This document shows, piece after piece, positions 11,917-19,934 of a stretch of 26,413 nt of DNA. Made by a program: the position numbers and the translations under genes. Source of the DNA: Minisyncoccota bacterium. GTDB taxonomy: Bacteria; Patescibacteriota; Minisyncoccia; Phycocordibacterales; JAQTLZ01. How positions within the stretch are numbered: the first letter of the stretch is position 1; the number at the start of each line of letters is the position of its first letter. The notes under the pieces are model-generated. The model saw nothing but the letters and a program-made list of their open reading frames with translations. It was not told the origin of the DNA and searched no databases. The DNA is taken from contig JAQTTF010000006.1 of the NCBI GenBank assembly GCA_028710915.1, positions 1-26,413 on the forward strand, written 5' to 3'.

Positions 11917-13824
11917 TTAGAGAATGCTTTCGGGGTCGATTTTTATTGTAAAAAACGGAGGAAGAAGAGAAAGTTTTTTCTTCAGGTCTTCTTTTGGCCA
12001 CTCGCCCTGCGGAATTCTCAAAATCGCTTTGAGGGTATAGGTTCCCATAGCTTCCGGAATAAAAGCAGGGAAGATTTCCATTTTGTAGTCCTTGAGATAT
12101 TCTGCTTCCAGTTTCTTCGTTTCTTTTTGAACAGATATTTTTCCGCCAGAGAGCGAAATTTCGATAAGGATAGAAAACGGCGGGTATTTGAATTTTTCTC
12201 TTTCTAAAATTTCTGAGTGATAAAAATCAAGAATGTTTCCTTCTCGAGCCGATTTCAAGATTCCTTCACTCGGATTTCTTGTTTGAATAATGAAGTTTCC
12301 CTCCGTAAGAGAGCGCATTTTAAACACAATATGCATAATTTTTTCATTGATTCGAAAATCTGGGATTGCGAAGAGAGAATCGAGAGAGAGGATTGCAACA
12401 CTGTCAAGGTCGTTTGTAAGAGAAGAAAAAACAGCTTCTGTGCCGAGAAGTACGCCCCATTCTGAAGCTTTGAAACTTGAGATTATTTTCTTAACTTGAG
12501 CAGGAGTCTTTGTTTTTTCCTTATCAACGGTAAAAATCGACTCTTGGGCAATTTTCTCTTCAAGTTCTTCTTTTGCTCTATCAATTCCAATTCCTGACGG
12601 GTCGAGTCGCCAGCTGCTGCAGAATCGGCACAGCGTGTCAGCAGTTCGGGTATTTTTGCAGCGATGGCAGAGAAAAAAATTCGAATTTTCATCTTTCCCT
12701 TTATAAAAAGCGATCGGCGCAAGGCATTTTTCACACATTGCTGGATTTCTGCAGTCTCGGCAGATAATAGAGGGGGCGTATCCTTTTCTGCTCGCAAAAA
12801 GAAATATATGTTTTTTGTATTCGCGGGCATTTTCTATCATTTTCATTACCTCGTCGCCGATAACATGGAATTTTCTTTCTCCCTTTGCTTCTTCGGCTTT
12901 CATATCTGTGAGTATAGTTGTCGTGTCTCCAGAAGATTTCCATTTTATCGGCCCCAAAGCTTTGAGTTCTCCCTTTTCATGTCTCCAAAGCGTTTCTATG
13001 CGCAAAAGAATATCTCCCACTATGTACCGTGCTCCAAGAGTTCGAGCATATATTTCTGCAAAGATACGAATATCCAAATATGGCCTTCTTTGTGTTTTAT
13101 AAGATCTTGATGACTCTTCTTCAACAATAATTGTGCCGATATCTTGTCGAGAGAGCGAGAGACAGGCGCTTGTTCCGACAATAAGCACTGGATGATTATG
13201 TTGCATTGCTTCTTGCCAGACTTTCAAAAATCCTTTTTTAGATAGGCCTCCCCAAAGGAAAAATGAGTGCACTTCAATGCCCTTTGAGAGGTTGTCAAAA
13301 TAAAATTTCGCTTCAGGGACAGTGGGAAGACAGCAATAGACAGAAGATGATTTTGCAAATTCCTCTCGTATAATGCTCCGGTGCTGTGAAAATCGTTCCT
13401 CACGTTCGGCTTGTATGACAAATGCATTTTCTTCCGTTTCTTTAGGTTTGCTTTGGGTCTGGTTCCCCTGGACTTTCGCAAGGACGTCTATATTTTCAAG
13501 GAGTATTTTAGGAATCAGAGTCCCCAAAATGTTTCCTGTCGTAGTGGCATAATATTCTGCGCACAACTTAGCGCTTTTTAAGTAGCTTTCTGTAAAAAAA
13601 GATGAAGAAAGCGCCCGCTCCACCTTTCTCATTCCAAAAGGGAGTGATTTTATTTCTGACTTCATAATGCCGATATTTTGCGCTGAGACAACAAGGCCGG
13701 GCACTTTTCTGGTTCGAACAGATATTTCGACAAGAGCTCCAGGGGCTACGGGAAGAGCGGTAAAATATGAAAGGATTTCTTTTGAAAATCCTCGGCCTAT
13801 GGGAATGACTTGTATGATTTTCAT
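11917..13824 (-). CDS. priA: PriA-like primosomal protein lacking helicase motifs
   Basis: Homologous to PriA, which restarts stalled replication forks. An N-terminal DNA-binding part and the helicase fold are recognisable, and the zinc site is complete with eight cysteines in four CxxC pairs (355/358, 364/367, 386/389, 399/402). The PriA motif FASRKGYAPSIIC before them is kept. The ATPase motifs are not. Where GVTGSGKTEVY belongs (about residue 135-150) the sequence reads FVIQAEREERFSQHRS; the DEEH box is VEEES (234-238); and the QxxGRAGR arginine-finger motif near residue 510 is replaced. Length is 635 against about 730. The frame is intact and long, so this looks like a maintained non-ATPase protein rather than a pseudogene. 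It starts 5 nt after the PEGA-like gene stop. Confidence 0.85.
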   Translation of the reverse strand: MKIIQVIPIGRGFSKEILSYFTALPVAPGALVEISVRTRKVPGLVVSAQNIGIMKSEIKSLPFGMRKVERALSSSFFTESYLKSAKLCAEYYATTTGNILGTLIPKILLENIDVLAKVQGNQTQSKPKETEENAFVIQAEREERFSQHRSIIREEFAKSSSVYCCLPTVPEAKFYFDNLSKGIEVHSFFLWGGLSKKGFLKVWQEAMQHNHPVLIVGTSACLSLSRQDIGTIIVEEESSRSYKTQRRPYLDIRIFAEIYARTLGARYIVGDILLRIETLWRHEKGELKALGPIKWKSSGDTTTILTDMKAEEAKGERKFHVIGDEVMKMIENAREYKKHIFLFASRKGYAPSIICRDCRNPAMCEKCLAPIAFYKGKDENSNFFLCHRCKNTRTADTLCRFCSSWRLDPSGIGIDRAKEELEEKIAQESIFTVDKEKTKTPAQVKKIISSFKASEWGVLLGTEAVFSSLTNDLDSVAILSLDSLFAIPDFRINEKIMHIVFKMRSLTEGNFIIQTRNPSEGILKSAREGNILDFYHSEILEREKFKYPPFSILIEISLSGGKISVQKETKKLEAEYLKDYKMEIFPAFIPEAMGTYTLKAILRIPQGEWPKEDLKKKLSLLPPFFTIKIDPESIL

Positions 13825-13829
13825 CGGTT

Positions 13830-14633
13830 CTATAGTTCCATTCTAAAAATATCTTTCCCGTCTTTAATATAAAGCATGTCTTCACTTACTTTATAAAATG
13901 TCGGCGCTGTTCCCGTATAGAGATCATACGAGCGGGTGCCTTGGGAACCGTCTATCTCGATGGTATTGATGCTATTTCCATGGGCGACGATAAAAACATC
14001 CTCTCTGTTTTTATAGAAATCGGCATTTATTATTTTTGTTCCAGAGTGGAAGATTGCAATCGGACCGTTTGAGCATTCTCCTTCGCTTGTGCAGAAATAT
14101 TCTGGAAGCGGGTCCGCGCTGTCTTTCCATTCTAAGTAGACTGACGTCGTATCTGCCCAAAGTGTTGTATTGCCTTCGGTTCGCTCTGGGGTCGTAGTTG
14201 CGTTTGTTTTTGTCGGGAAAAGTAAAGCAATCTGTGCTTTTTCGCTCGGATCGGTTATTTTTGTGAGAGCAATACTGATTGGGGAGAGAAAAGAAGCTAT
14301 TTTTTCGGTATTGAATTGCGTAACTTCGACTTCTTTTTCCCATGGAGAAAATCCATCTTTTGTAATCGCTATTGTATGTGTTCCTGGCAAGATATTATTG
14401 AACTGAATAACCTCCTCCGGAGCACTTGTAATTTTTTGGAGTTTATTGTCGATAAATATCTTTGAACCAGCTTCATAAACAGCAACTTCCAAGCTGCCAG
14501 CTTTTGCTAGCTGAAACCCCTGGAATCGATATCCATTTCTGTAGAGAAGTCCGCCAACAGAAACAAAACCCGCGAGAAGTACGAGCGCGCCATAAAAGTA
14601 CAGGATTTCGTTTGTTTTTTTGTCCTGTGTCAT
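13830..14633 (-). CDS. Membrane-anchored PEGA-like domain protein, function unknown
   Basis: A 267-residue protein with one N-terminal transmembrane helix (about residues 11-30, LYFYGALVLLAGFVSVGGLL). A PEGA-like domain follows (about 45-105: GSLEVAVYEAGSKIFIDNKL, LPGTHTIAITKDGFSPWEKE), then a C-terminal region that looks like beta-propeller strands (SINTIEIDGSQG, FYKVSEDMLYIKDGKDIF). Such proteins sit on the outer face of the membrane; no enzymatic residues are evident. The frame stays open about 70 bases upstream of ATG 14633 with protein-like codons (DADLSPVEIKSVLWDDEV) but no standard start, so the N-terminus may be longer. It is first of a minus-strand run with the PriA-like gene, def and fmt. 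Confidence 0.7.
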   Translation of the reverse strand: MTQDKKTNEILYFYGALVLLAGFVSVGGLLYRNGYRFQGFQLAKAGSLEVAVYEAGSKIFIDNKLQKITSAPEEVIQFNNILPGTHTIAITKDGFSPWEKEVEVTQFNTEKIASFLSPISIALTKITDPSEKAQIALLFPTKTNATTTPERTEGNTTLWADTTSVYLEWKDSADPLPEYFCTSEGECSNGPIAIFHSGTKIINADFYKNREDVFIVAHGNSINTIEIDGSQGTRSYDLYTGTAPTFYKVSEDMLYIKDGKDIFRMEL

Positions 14634-14683
14634 GACTTCATCATCCCAGAGAACGCTTTTTATTTCAACTGGAGAAAGGTCTG

Positions 14684-14744
14684 CGTCAAAAATTTTTACG
14701 CATTAGCTAAAAATCTTTTGACGTGATTTTCGTGTGGCGAAAAT
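14684..14744 (-). terminator. Paired hairpins after murA
   Basis: A 14-bp stem with one bulged base (14684-14697 with 14709-14723; CGTCAAAA...TTTTGACG) and, nearer the gene, ATTTTCG/CGAAAAT (14726-14732 with 14738-14744). They lie between murA and the PEGA-like gene and probably end the murA transcript; the A/T-rich stem of the first could serve either strand. Confidence 0.55.
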
Positions 14745-16279
14745 CATAGGTCCTGGAGAATAGTGATGTGTGCTCCGATTTTGTTCAGTCTGTTTGCAAG
14801 GTCTTCATACCCGCGGTTGATACTATAGACGTTTCGGAGGATCGAAGTGCCTTCTGCGGCGAGCATGCCTATGAGAATAATAGCGCCAGGACGAAGCGCC
14901 GGTGGACAGATGATTTCGGCAGCTTTTAATTTTGTCGGGCCGTTCACATAAAAACGATGTGGGTCGGCGAGAATGGTGTCGGCACCGAGTTTGTCGAGTT
15001 CTTTGTTGTAGATTGCTCTATTTTCGTAGACCCAGTCGTGGATGAAAGTTTGTCCTTTGGCTTGGGTCGCAATAATTGTAAAGAAATGGAGGTTATCGAT
15101 ATTGAGTCCCGGATATGGCCGCGCTTCTATTTTCTCTTCGAGTGCAACGAGCTTCGAAGGAAAGGTTTTAATATCTACAAGGTTTGTTTCGCCGTTCAGT
15201 GCTTTGTAGTGTTTGAGAATTTTATATTTGAAACCCATTTTTTTGAGTTTCAAAAGTTCAAGCTCAAGGAATTCAATAGGACAGCGTTTTATGGTAATCG
15301 AAGATTTGGTTACGATTGCAGCTGAAAGAAGGAGCATTGATTCGATCGGATCTTCGCTTATGTAGTAGGTCGCCGGAGTATCGATTTCCTTTTGTCCATG
15401 AACAATAAGAGTTGTCGTACCGATTCCTTCTATTTTAATTCCGAGCTGTTTCAGGTAATAGCAGAGGTCTTGGACTTGATAATTTGCGGAAGCGAATTTA
15501 ATTATTGTTTCGCCGGGAGTCCGCGCAGCCGCCATGATGACATTTTCAGTAACGGTATCGCCGGATTCATAGAGCACGGCATAGCCGGGTTTTATTTTTT
15601 CACTCGATATTTCGTAGTAATCGTGCTTAATATCGATTTTTACCCCAAGTTCCTCGAGAGCATAGAGATGAGGCTTGACCGTGCGGCTTCCAAGTTTGCA
15701 TCCTCCAGGGTGGGGGAGGCGGAATTTTTTTGCAATATGAATAAGCGGGCCGATAAGCATAATAATGCTTCGAGTTTTTGTTGCTGCAACATAATCTATA
15801 TTTTTGAGCGAGAAATGTTCCGGAGGTTTTATTTCCAGATCATCCCCATTCCATTTGACCGACACTTCGATGCTTTCAAGTACTTCAATAATGCGCTTCA
15901 CTTCCTCTATGCGAGGCATATTTTTCAGAATTGTTTTATTTTTATTGAGAAGCGATGCACAGAGAAGTCCAACCGCGGCATTTTTTGAAGTCTTCGTAGT
16001 GATTTCACCTGAAAGTTTATGCCCTCCTTCAATTTTGAAATTAATCGAGCCATTTGAAATATGCACAATATCTTTTTTTAATGCGCTGCCTATCTTTGAG
16101 AGCATTTCAGTAGAGAGATTTTGTTCTCCTTGTTCGATGCGCGCGACCGCGCTTTGAGTTGTACCGATCTCTTTCGCAAGTGATCCTTGCGTCATATTCT
16201 GGCCTTCGCGCAATTCGGCGATAAGTTTGCCGATATGAAGAAGTTTTTTATCTAAATTTGCTTGTGCCTCGATTTCCAT
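14744..16279 (-). CDS. murA: UDP-N-acetylglucosamine 1-carboxyvinyltransferase fused to an N-terminal XRE-type HTH
   Basis: MurA transfers enolpyruvate to UDP-GlcNAc, the first committed step of peptidoglycan synthesis. From ATG 16279 the protein has 511 residues, against about 420 for normal MurA. The extra N-terminus (about 16-70) is a clear Cro/C1-type helix-turn-helix: IGKLIAELREGQNMTQGSLA then TTQSAVARIEQGEQNLSTEM. The enzyme part starts near residue 80. It has the substrate-binding Lys99-Asn100 (TSKNAAV), the catalytic loop HPGGCKLGSR with Cys194 (target of fosfomycin in other MurAs), and the repeated EPSP-synthase-like fold. The frame is open to 16345, but the promoter overlaps that stretch, so MEIEAQANL at 16279 is preferred. 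It is divergent from mreB1. A dyad over its promoter suggests self-regulation. Confidence 0.92.
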   Translation of the reverse strand: MEIEAQANLDKKLLHIGKLIAELREGQNMTQGSLAKEIGTTQSAVARIEQGEQNLSTEMLSKIGSALKKDIVHISNGSINFKIEGGHKLSGEITTKTSKNAAVGLLCASLLNKNKTILKNMPRIEEVKRIIEVLESIEVSVKWNGDDLEIKPPEHFSLKNIDYVAATKTRSIIMLIGPLIHIAKKFRLPHPGGCKLGSRTVKPHLYALEELGVKIDIKHDYYEISSEKIKPGYAVLYESGDTVTENVIMAAARTPGETIIKFASANYQVQDLCYYLKQLGIKIEGIGTTTLIVHGQKEIDTPATYYISEDPIESMLLLSAAIVTKSSITIKRCPIEFLELELLKLKKMGFKYKILKHYKALNGETNLVDIKTFPSKLVALEEKIEARPYPGLNIDNLHFFTIIATQAKGQTFIHDWVYENRAIYNKELDKLGADTILADPHRFYVNGPTKLKAAEIICPPALRPGAIILIGMLAAEGTSILRNVYSINRGYEDLANRLNKIGAHITILQDL

Positions 16280-16300
16280 AAAAGGAATTTTATTACTATG

Positions 16301-16325
16301 CATACAATATATCATATATGCTATG
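16301..16325. promoter_or_regulatory. 25-bp dyad over the murA -10 (putative operator)
   Basis: CATAcaATATAT (16301-16312), a central C and ATATATgcTATG (16314-16325): 10 of 12 positions of the two arms are complementary. It covers the murA -10, where a bound HTH dimer would block transcription. Being A/T-rich, part of the symmetry could be chance. Confidence 0.5.
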
Positions 16326-16335
16326 TTTTGGTCAA
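16306..16335 (-). promoter_or_regulatory. Promoter of the HTH-murA gene
   Basis: TTGACC (16335-16330), an 18-bp spacer and TATATT (16311-16306) preceded by TGA as an extended -10. The predicted start is near 16299, giving a leader of about 20 nt before ATG 16279 with no Shine-Dalgarno. Confidence 0.65.
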
Positions 16336-16376
16336 AAATAAACAATTGTGGATATCTGCGGTTTGCGCCTGAATGT

Positions 16377-16405
16377 TTGTAAAATTCGGAAAGAAGGCTT
16401 ACTAT
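16377..16405 (+). promoter_or_regulatory. Promoter of mreB1
   Basis: TTGTAA (16377-16382), a 17-bp spacer and TACTAT (16400-16405). The predicted start near 16412 is 3 nt before ATG 16415, so the transcript would be nearly leaderless. This excludes the upstream ATG at 16373. Confidence 0.65.
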
Positions 16406-16414
16406 GGAAGCTCT

Positions 16415-17425
16415 ATGGGAATATTCTCTCCAAAACTTGGTATTGATTTAGGCACTGCAAATACTTTGGTTTTTGTGCCTGGGAAAGGCGTGGTGTTAAA
16501 TGAACCTTCTGTTGTGGCTGTTTCTGAAGATAATAAAATTCTTGCTGTGGGTCTTGAAGCAAAACATATGGTGGGACGAACTCCTGATAGTATTACTGCA
16601 TATCGGCCAATGAAAGATGGCGTGATCGCAGACTATAGAGTGACGGAGGCAATGCTTCGCTACTATATGACGAAAGCTCTCGGTAAATGGAACATTTTTA
16701 AACCGGAAGTAATGGTTTCTGTTCCTGCTGGAGTTACTTCAACTGAGCGCCGAGCTGTGATAGAAGCGGCAATAAAAGCTGGAGCAAAAAGTGTCTATGT
16801 AGTGAAAGAGCCGATTCTCGCAGCAATCGGAGCTGGAATTCCTATTCAAGAAGCTCGCGGACATATGGTGGTGGACATTGGGGGAGGTACGACTGATGTG
16901 GCCGTAATTTCCCTTGGAGGAATTGTTTCTTCGATTTCTGTGAAATGCGCTGGCAACAGGATTGACTCTGCGATCGCTGATTATATTAAAAAAACTTTCA
17001 ATCTTTCCATCGGAGACAAGACCGCGGAAGATATTAAAATTCAGATCGGTTCGGCTGTGCCCCTCGATGAAGAGCTTTCGATGACTATTAGAGGGCGAGA
17101 TTTTGTGACAGGTCTCCCTCGATCTTCAGAAATGAAGACAAATGAAATTGTAAAAGCAATTTCTCGCGAGCTCCGCGACATGATAAAAGCAATGAAAGAC
17201 GTGCTTCAAGAAACGCCCCCAGAACTTGCTGCTGACATTATTGATACCGGAATCACTTTGACCGGCGGCTCTTCGCTTCTTCGAAATATTGCAGAGCTTG
17301 TCTATCGTCGAACGGGAGTAAAAGCCAATGTGGCCGAAGACGCTCTTTATTGCGTGGCAAAGGGAACGGGAATTGCGCTGGAGCATCTCGAAACGTATAA
17401 AAAATCTATTCTCACCAAGAAGTGA
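16415..17425 (+). CDS. mreB: Rod-shape determining actin homologue MreB (first copy)
   Basis: A bacterial actin that forms filaments under the membrane and guides wall synthesis. From ATG 16415 it has 336 residues, normal for MreB. The N-terminus MGIFSPKLGIDLGTANTLVF holds the phosphate-1 loop; VVDIGGGTTDVAVISLGG is phosphate-2; TGGSSLLRNI is the adenosine motif. The first residues (MGIFSPK) can act as a membrane-contact segment. It is divergent from the HTH-murA gene and ends inside a long inverted repeat. A second MreB is at 24461 next to mreC, so this copy is the stand-alone paralogue. Confidence 0.95.
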   Translation: MGIFSPKLGIDLGTANTLVFVPGKGVVLNEPSVVAVSEDNKILAVGLEAKHMVGRTPDSITAYRPMKDGVIADYRVTEAMLRYYMTKALGKWNIFKPEVMVSVPAGVTSTERRAVIEAAIKAGAKSVYVVKEPILAAIGAGIPIQEARGHMVVDIGGGTTDVAVISLGGIVSSISVKCAGNRIDSAIADYIKKTFNLSIGDKTAEDIKIQIGSAVPLDEELSMTIRGRDFVTGLPRSSEMKTNEIVKAISRELRDMIKAMKDVLQETPPELAADIIDTGITLTGGSSLLRNIAELVYRRTGVKANVAEDALYCVAKGTGIALEHLETYKKSILTKK

Positions 17426-17544
17426 CGCTCACTTTTGGAGAATTTCATCGTTGAAAACGAATCGTGCTCCTGCGCAGTAGGTTTACTACAGCTTAGTCAC
17501 CCGATTCCTTTTCGCCTCGAACTTCTCTCAAAAGTGAGCGTCAC
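17422..17544 (+). repeat. Long imperfect inverted repeat after mreB1
   Basis: Arms of 16 perfect bases (17422-17437, GTGACGCTCACTTTTG, with 17529-17544), continued inward by an imperfect stem (GAGAA.TTC..., AACGAATCG with CGATTCCTTTT) to a roughly 35-nt loop holding a small GTAG/CTAC hairpin. The left arm contains the mreB1 stop codon. The transcript would fold into a long hairpin. There is no T tract after it, so it may protect the 3' end or be a small palindromic element. Confidence 0.75.
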
Positions 17545-17557
17545 GGAATTCTCTCTG

Positions 17558-17566
17558 TGCTAGTAT
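17558..17566 (+). promoter_or_regulatory. Extended -10 of the delta' gene (leaderless)
   Basis: TG-C-TAGTAT ending 6 nt before ATG 17573, so the predicted start is at the ATG. No clear -35 was found, as is common with an extended -10. Confidence 0.55.
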
Positions 17567-17572
17567 ATTTAT

Positions 17573-18262
17573 ATGCTAAAAATTGATTCTAAAAAGCTTC
17601 ATCATGCATATTGCATCGTGGGGGAGCGGGAAGAAGTTTCCGGCAAGCTTCTAGAATTTTTTGAAAAGGAATTAAAAATAAAGACAACCGGAAATCCAGA
17701 TTTTTGGCAGGGAGATTTTGATTCACTTTCCATTGATGATGCTCGACAGATTACTGACATTCAAAGCAAAAAGGCGTTTGGAACTGGCGGTAAAAAAATA
17801 TTTCTTATACTTGCGAACAAGATTACCCGCGAGGCTCAAAACGCGCTTCTCAAAGTTCTCGAAGAACCTACTGTTGACACACACTTTTTTCTTGTGATTT
17901 CGAGCACAGAAGGGCTTTTGTCAACTCTCAAATCTCGGCTTTTTATCGTTAATACTCAAGGTGAGAATAAGTGGGAGGGGGAAGCAAAAGCGTTCTTATC
18001 TTCTCCTAAGCCGAAACGTCTTGATCTGGTAAAAAAAATGGCGGAAGAAATTTCTGACGAAAAGAAGACGAAAGCAGACGCTATTTCATTTTTGAATGCC
18101 GTCGAAAGTGTTTTAAAAGAAAAAGTTGGCATCTTGAAGTCAAAAGAAGATACAAAAGCGTTTGAAGAGCTTATCAAATTCCGCTCGTATCTCGGCGATC
18201 AAGCTCCGTCTGTAAAAATGATTCTCGAACACTTGGCACTAATCCTGCCGATGGTAAAATAA
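17573..18262 (+). CDS. holB: DNA polymerase III delta' subunit-like protein
   Basis: Part of the clamp loader that puts the sliding clamp on DNA. The 229 residues have the family start HAYCIVGEREEVSGKLL, where the P-loop of related subunits is degenerate (delta' does not need ATP). They also have the hallmark AQNALLKVLEEPTVDTHFFL and LLSTLKSRLFIV, the place of the SRC motif with Leu instead of Cys. The protein is short; E. coli delta' has 334 residues. The zinc-binding module between the P-loop and sensor regions is absent. It lies 6 nt before the phosphomannomutase gene and has its own -10. Confidence 0.85.
   Translation: MLKIDSKKLHHAYCIVGEREEVSGKLLEFFEKELKIKTTGNPDFWQGDFDSLSIDDARQITDIQSKKAFGTGGKKIFLILANKITREAQNALLKVLEEPTVDTHFFLVISSTEGLLSTLKSRLFIVNTQGENKWEGEAKAFLSSPKPKRLDLVKKMAEEISDEKKTKADAISFLNAVESVLKEKVGILKSKEDTKAFEELIKFRSYLGDQAPSVKMILEHLALILPMVK
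18252..18260 (+). promoter_or_regulatory. Possible extended -10 of the phosphohexomutase gene
   Basis: TG-G-TAAAAT, overlapping the end of the delta' gene and ending 8 nt before ATG 18269. It would allow a separate leaderless transcript within the operon. Confidence 0.4.
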
Positions 18263-18268
18263 TTCTCT

Positions 18269-19621
18269 ATGAAAGATTCAATTTTCAAAGCATATGATAT
18301 TCGCGGAATTTATCCGACAGATTTGAACGAAGAAATTATTTATGCAATCGGACAGGCATTTGTTGAAATAGAAAAACCAAAAACTGTCGTCATGGGTCGG
18401 GATGTGAGAATAAGCGGGCCGTCTATGCAGGAGGCTTTGATCCAAGGGCTTTTGGACTCTGGAGTAGATGTTGTCGATATCGGCCTTATTTCCACTGAAG
18501 AGTTTTATTTTGCGACGGCATATTATAAATATGATGCTGGAATTGCGATTACTGCTTCGCATAATCCGCGCGAGTACACCGGAATAAAGATGGTTCGGAA
18601 AGGCGCAGGACCGATTGCTGGGGAAGAAATTACTGTAACTTTGAAAGAAAAGTCGAAAGAATTTTTTGGTAAAAAAGTGATGGCGAAGAAAAAGGGAAGT
18701 CTGACCACAAAAGATGTTGTTGAAGATTTCAGAAAATTTGTTCTCGGTTTCATTGATGTAAAAAAGATAAAGCCATTTAAAATTGTCGCAAATCCGAATT
18801 TTGGTTTTCAGGGGAAACTGGTACAAGCTGTCTGCCGAGATTTGCCTATTACGTGGAGTTTCTTGAACGGAGAACCAGACGGAACTTTTCCCAAAGGCAG
18901 ACCCGATCCGTTTCTTCTTGAAAACCGTACAGAGTTTATTGAAAAGATTAAAAAAGAAAAGCCGGATTTTGGAGTGGCGTGGGATGCTGACGCTGATCGA
19001 GTTTTCTTTGCCACCGGAAGCGGGCTTTTCCTTGAAGCTTACTATACAAACACGCTCCTTATTGAAGAGATTCTGCATAAAAATCCAGATGGGAAAATTG
19101 TATACGATCCGCGTTATACCTGGGCCATCCTTGATATGGTTGAAAAATATGGAGGCACTCCTGTGCGCTGCCGTGTTGGCCATAGTTTTATAAAAAAAGC
19201 GATGCGCGAATCAAATGCGCTTTTCTGTGGTGAGTCGAGCGGACATACTTATTTTCGCGATTTCTATTATGCCGATTCTGGAATAATTCCATTTCTTCTT
19301 ATGATCCAATTCTTGTCTCAAAATAAAGAGAGTTTGGAAGAATTAATTTTGCCTATTATAGAGAAATACCCTATATCCGGTGAGACTAGTCTTACTCTAA
19401 AGGATGCAAAAAATGCGCTTAGTGTATTGAAAGAGAAATATGCAGATCGCGGTCGGATGGAAGAATTTGATAATATCATCGTCGAAAAGGGGCGGGAGTG
19501 GCGTTTCAATGTGCGTACTTCCAATACAGAGCCCCTCCTTCGTATCAATATTGAGGCTAAAAATAAGGCTCTTATAGAGGAACTTCGCTCCGAGATCCTG
19601 TCTCTTTTGAAGGATCTCTAA
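18269..19621 (+). CDS. manB: Phosphomannomutase/phosphoglucomutase
   Basis: Interconverts hexose 6-phosphate and 1-phosphate, feeding nucleotide-sugar and envelope polysaccharide synthesis. The 450 residues show all four domains of the alpha-D-phosphohexomutase family. These are the N-terminal KAYDIRGIYPTDL, the phosphoserine loop TASHNPREYTGIK (Ser97), the metal-binding loop DADADRVFF, the sugar-binding loop GESSGHTYFRDFYYADSG and the phosphate-binding RTSNTEPLLRI. The GESSGH loop suits mannose- and glucose-type substrates; the exact sugar cannot be assigned. All catalytic residues appear intact. Confidence 0.94.
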   Translation: MKDSIFKAYDIRGIYPTDLNEEIIYAIGQAFVEIEKPKTVVMGRDVRISGPSMQEALIQGLLDSGVDVVDIGLISTEEFYFATAYYKYDAGIAITASHNPREYTGIKMVRKGAGPIAGEEITVTLKEKSKEFFGKKVMAKKKGSLTTKDVVEDFRKFVLGFIDVKKIKPFKIVANPNFGFQGKLVQAVCRDLPITWSFLNGEPDGTFPKGRPDPFLLENRTEFIEKIKKEKPDFGVAWDADADRVFFATGSGLFLEAYYTNTLLIEEILHKNPDGKIVYDPRYTWAILDMVEKYGGTPVRCRVGHSFIKKAMRESNALFCGESSGHTYFRDFYYADSGIIPFLLMIQFLSQNKESLEELILPIIEKYPISGETSLTLKDAKNALSVLKEKYADRGRMEEFDNIIVEKGREWRFNVRTSNTEPLLRINIEAKNKALIEELRSEILSLLKDL

Positions 19622-19666
19622 ACGTGGATAACTGGGGATTTCTTTACTGTCTCGTATCTTTCATGG

Positions 19667-19675
19667 TGCTATAAT
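19667..19675 (+). promoter_or_regulatory. Consensus extended -10 before the DUF378 gene
   Basis: TG-C-TATAAT, a perfect extended -10. The predicted start near 19682 gives a leader of about 37 nt before ATG 19719, longer than for most genes here. Confidence 0.65.
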
Positions 19676-19718
19676 AAAGGTGTAAAAGTCGAACTTTAAA
19701 AACCTAATTTTATAAAAA

Positions 19719-19934
19719 ATGAAAGGTTTACATAAAATTTCATTTATATTGCTCATCATCGGAGGTTTGAACTGGCTTATCATCGGTCTTCTTGGGACTG
19801 ATTATGTCATGTCTATCCTCGGTGGTTCAATTGCTAGAATTGTCTACATTCTCGTAGGTCTTTCTGCCATTGTTGAGATTGTGAATCACAAGAGTCTCTG
19901 CAAGCAATGTGATAAGGGTATGAGCCAGATGTAA
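19719..19934 (+). CDS. DUF378 family small membrane protein
   Basis: A 71-residue protein with two transmembrane helices (about 6-24 and 36-57) joined by a short loop with a GTDYV motif. It matches the DUF378 (YuzA-like) pattern: KISFILLIIGGLNWLIIGL in helix one, then IARIVYILVGLSAIVEI. The C-terminus has CKQC, perhaps metal-binding or redox-active. The family's role is unknown. It is a single-gene unit between its own promoter and two terminators, the first of which overlaps the stop codon. Confidence 0.9.
   Translation: MKGLHKISFILLIIGGLNWLIIGLLGTDYVMSILGGSIARIVYILVGLSAIVEIVNHKSLCKQCDKGMSQM

Noticed and set aside
15392..15988. A 198-codon open frame on the plus strand inside murA
   Set aside because: Antisense shadow of a well-supported enzyme gene; Phe- and Cys-rich product with no domain.
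16373..16414. Longer N-terminus for mreB1 from ATG 16373
   Set aside because: The -35 (16377-16382) and -10 (16400-16405) lie inside it, and MGIFSPKLGIDLG at 16415 is the normal MreB start.
18278..19183. A 301-codon open frame on the minus strand
   Set aside because: It lies wholly inside the phosphohexomutase gene, which has all family motifs; it has no start signal and the product looks like an antisense shadow (rich in Ser, Phe, Asn).
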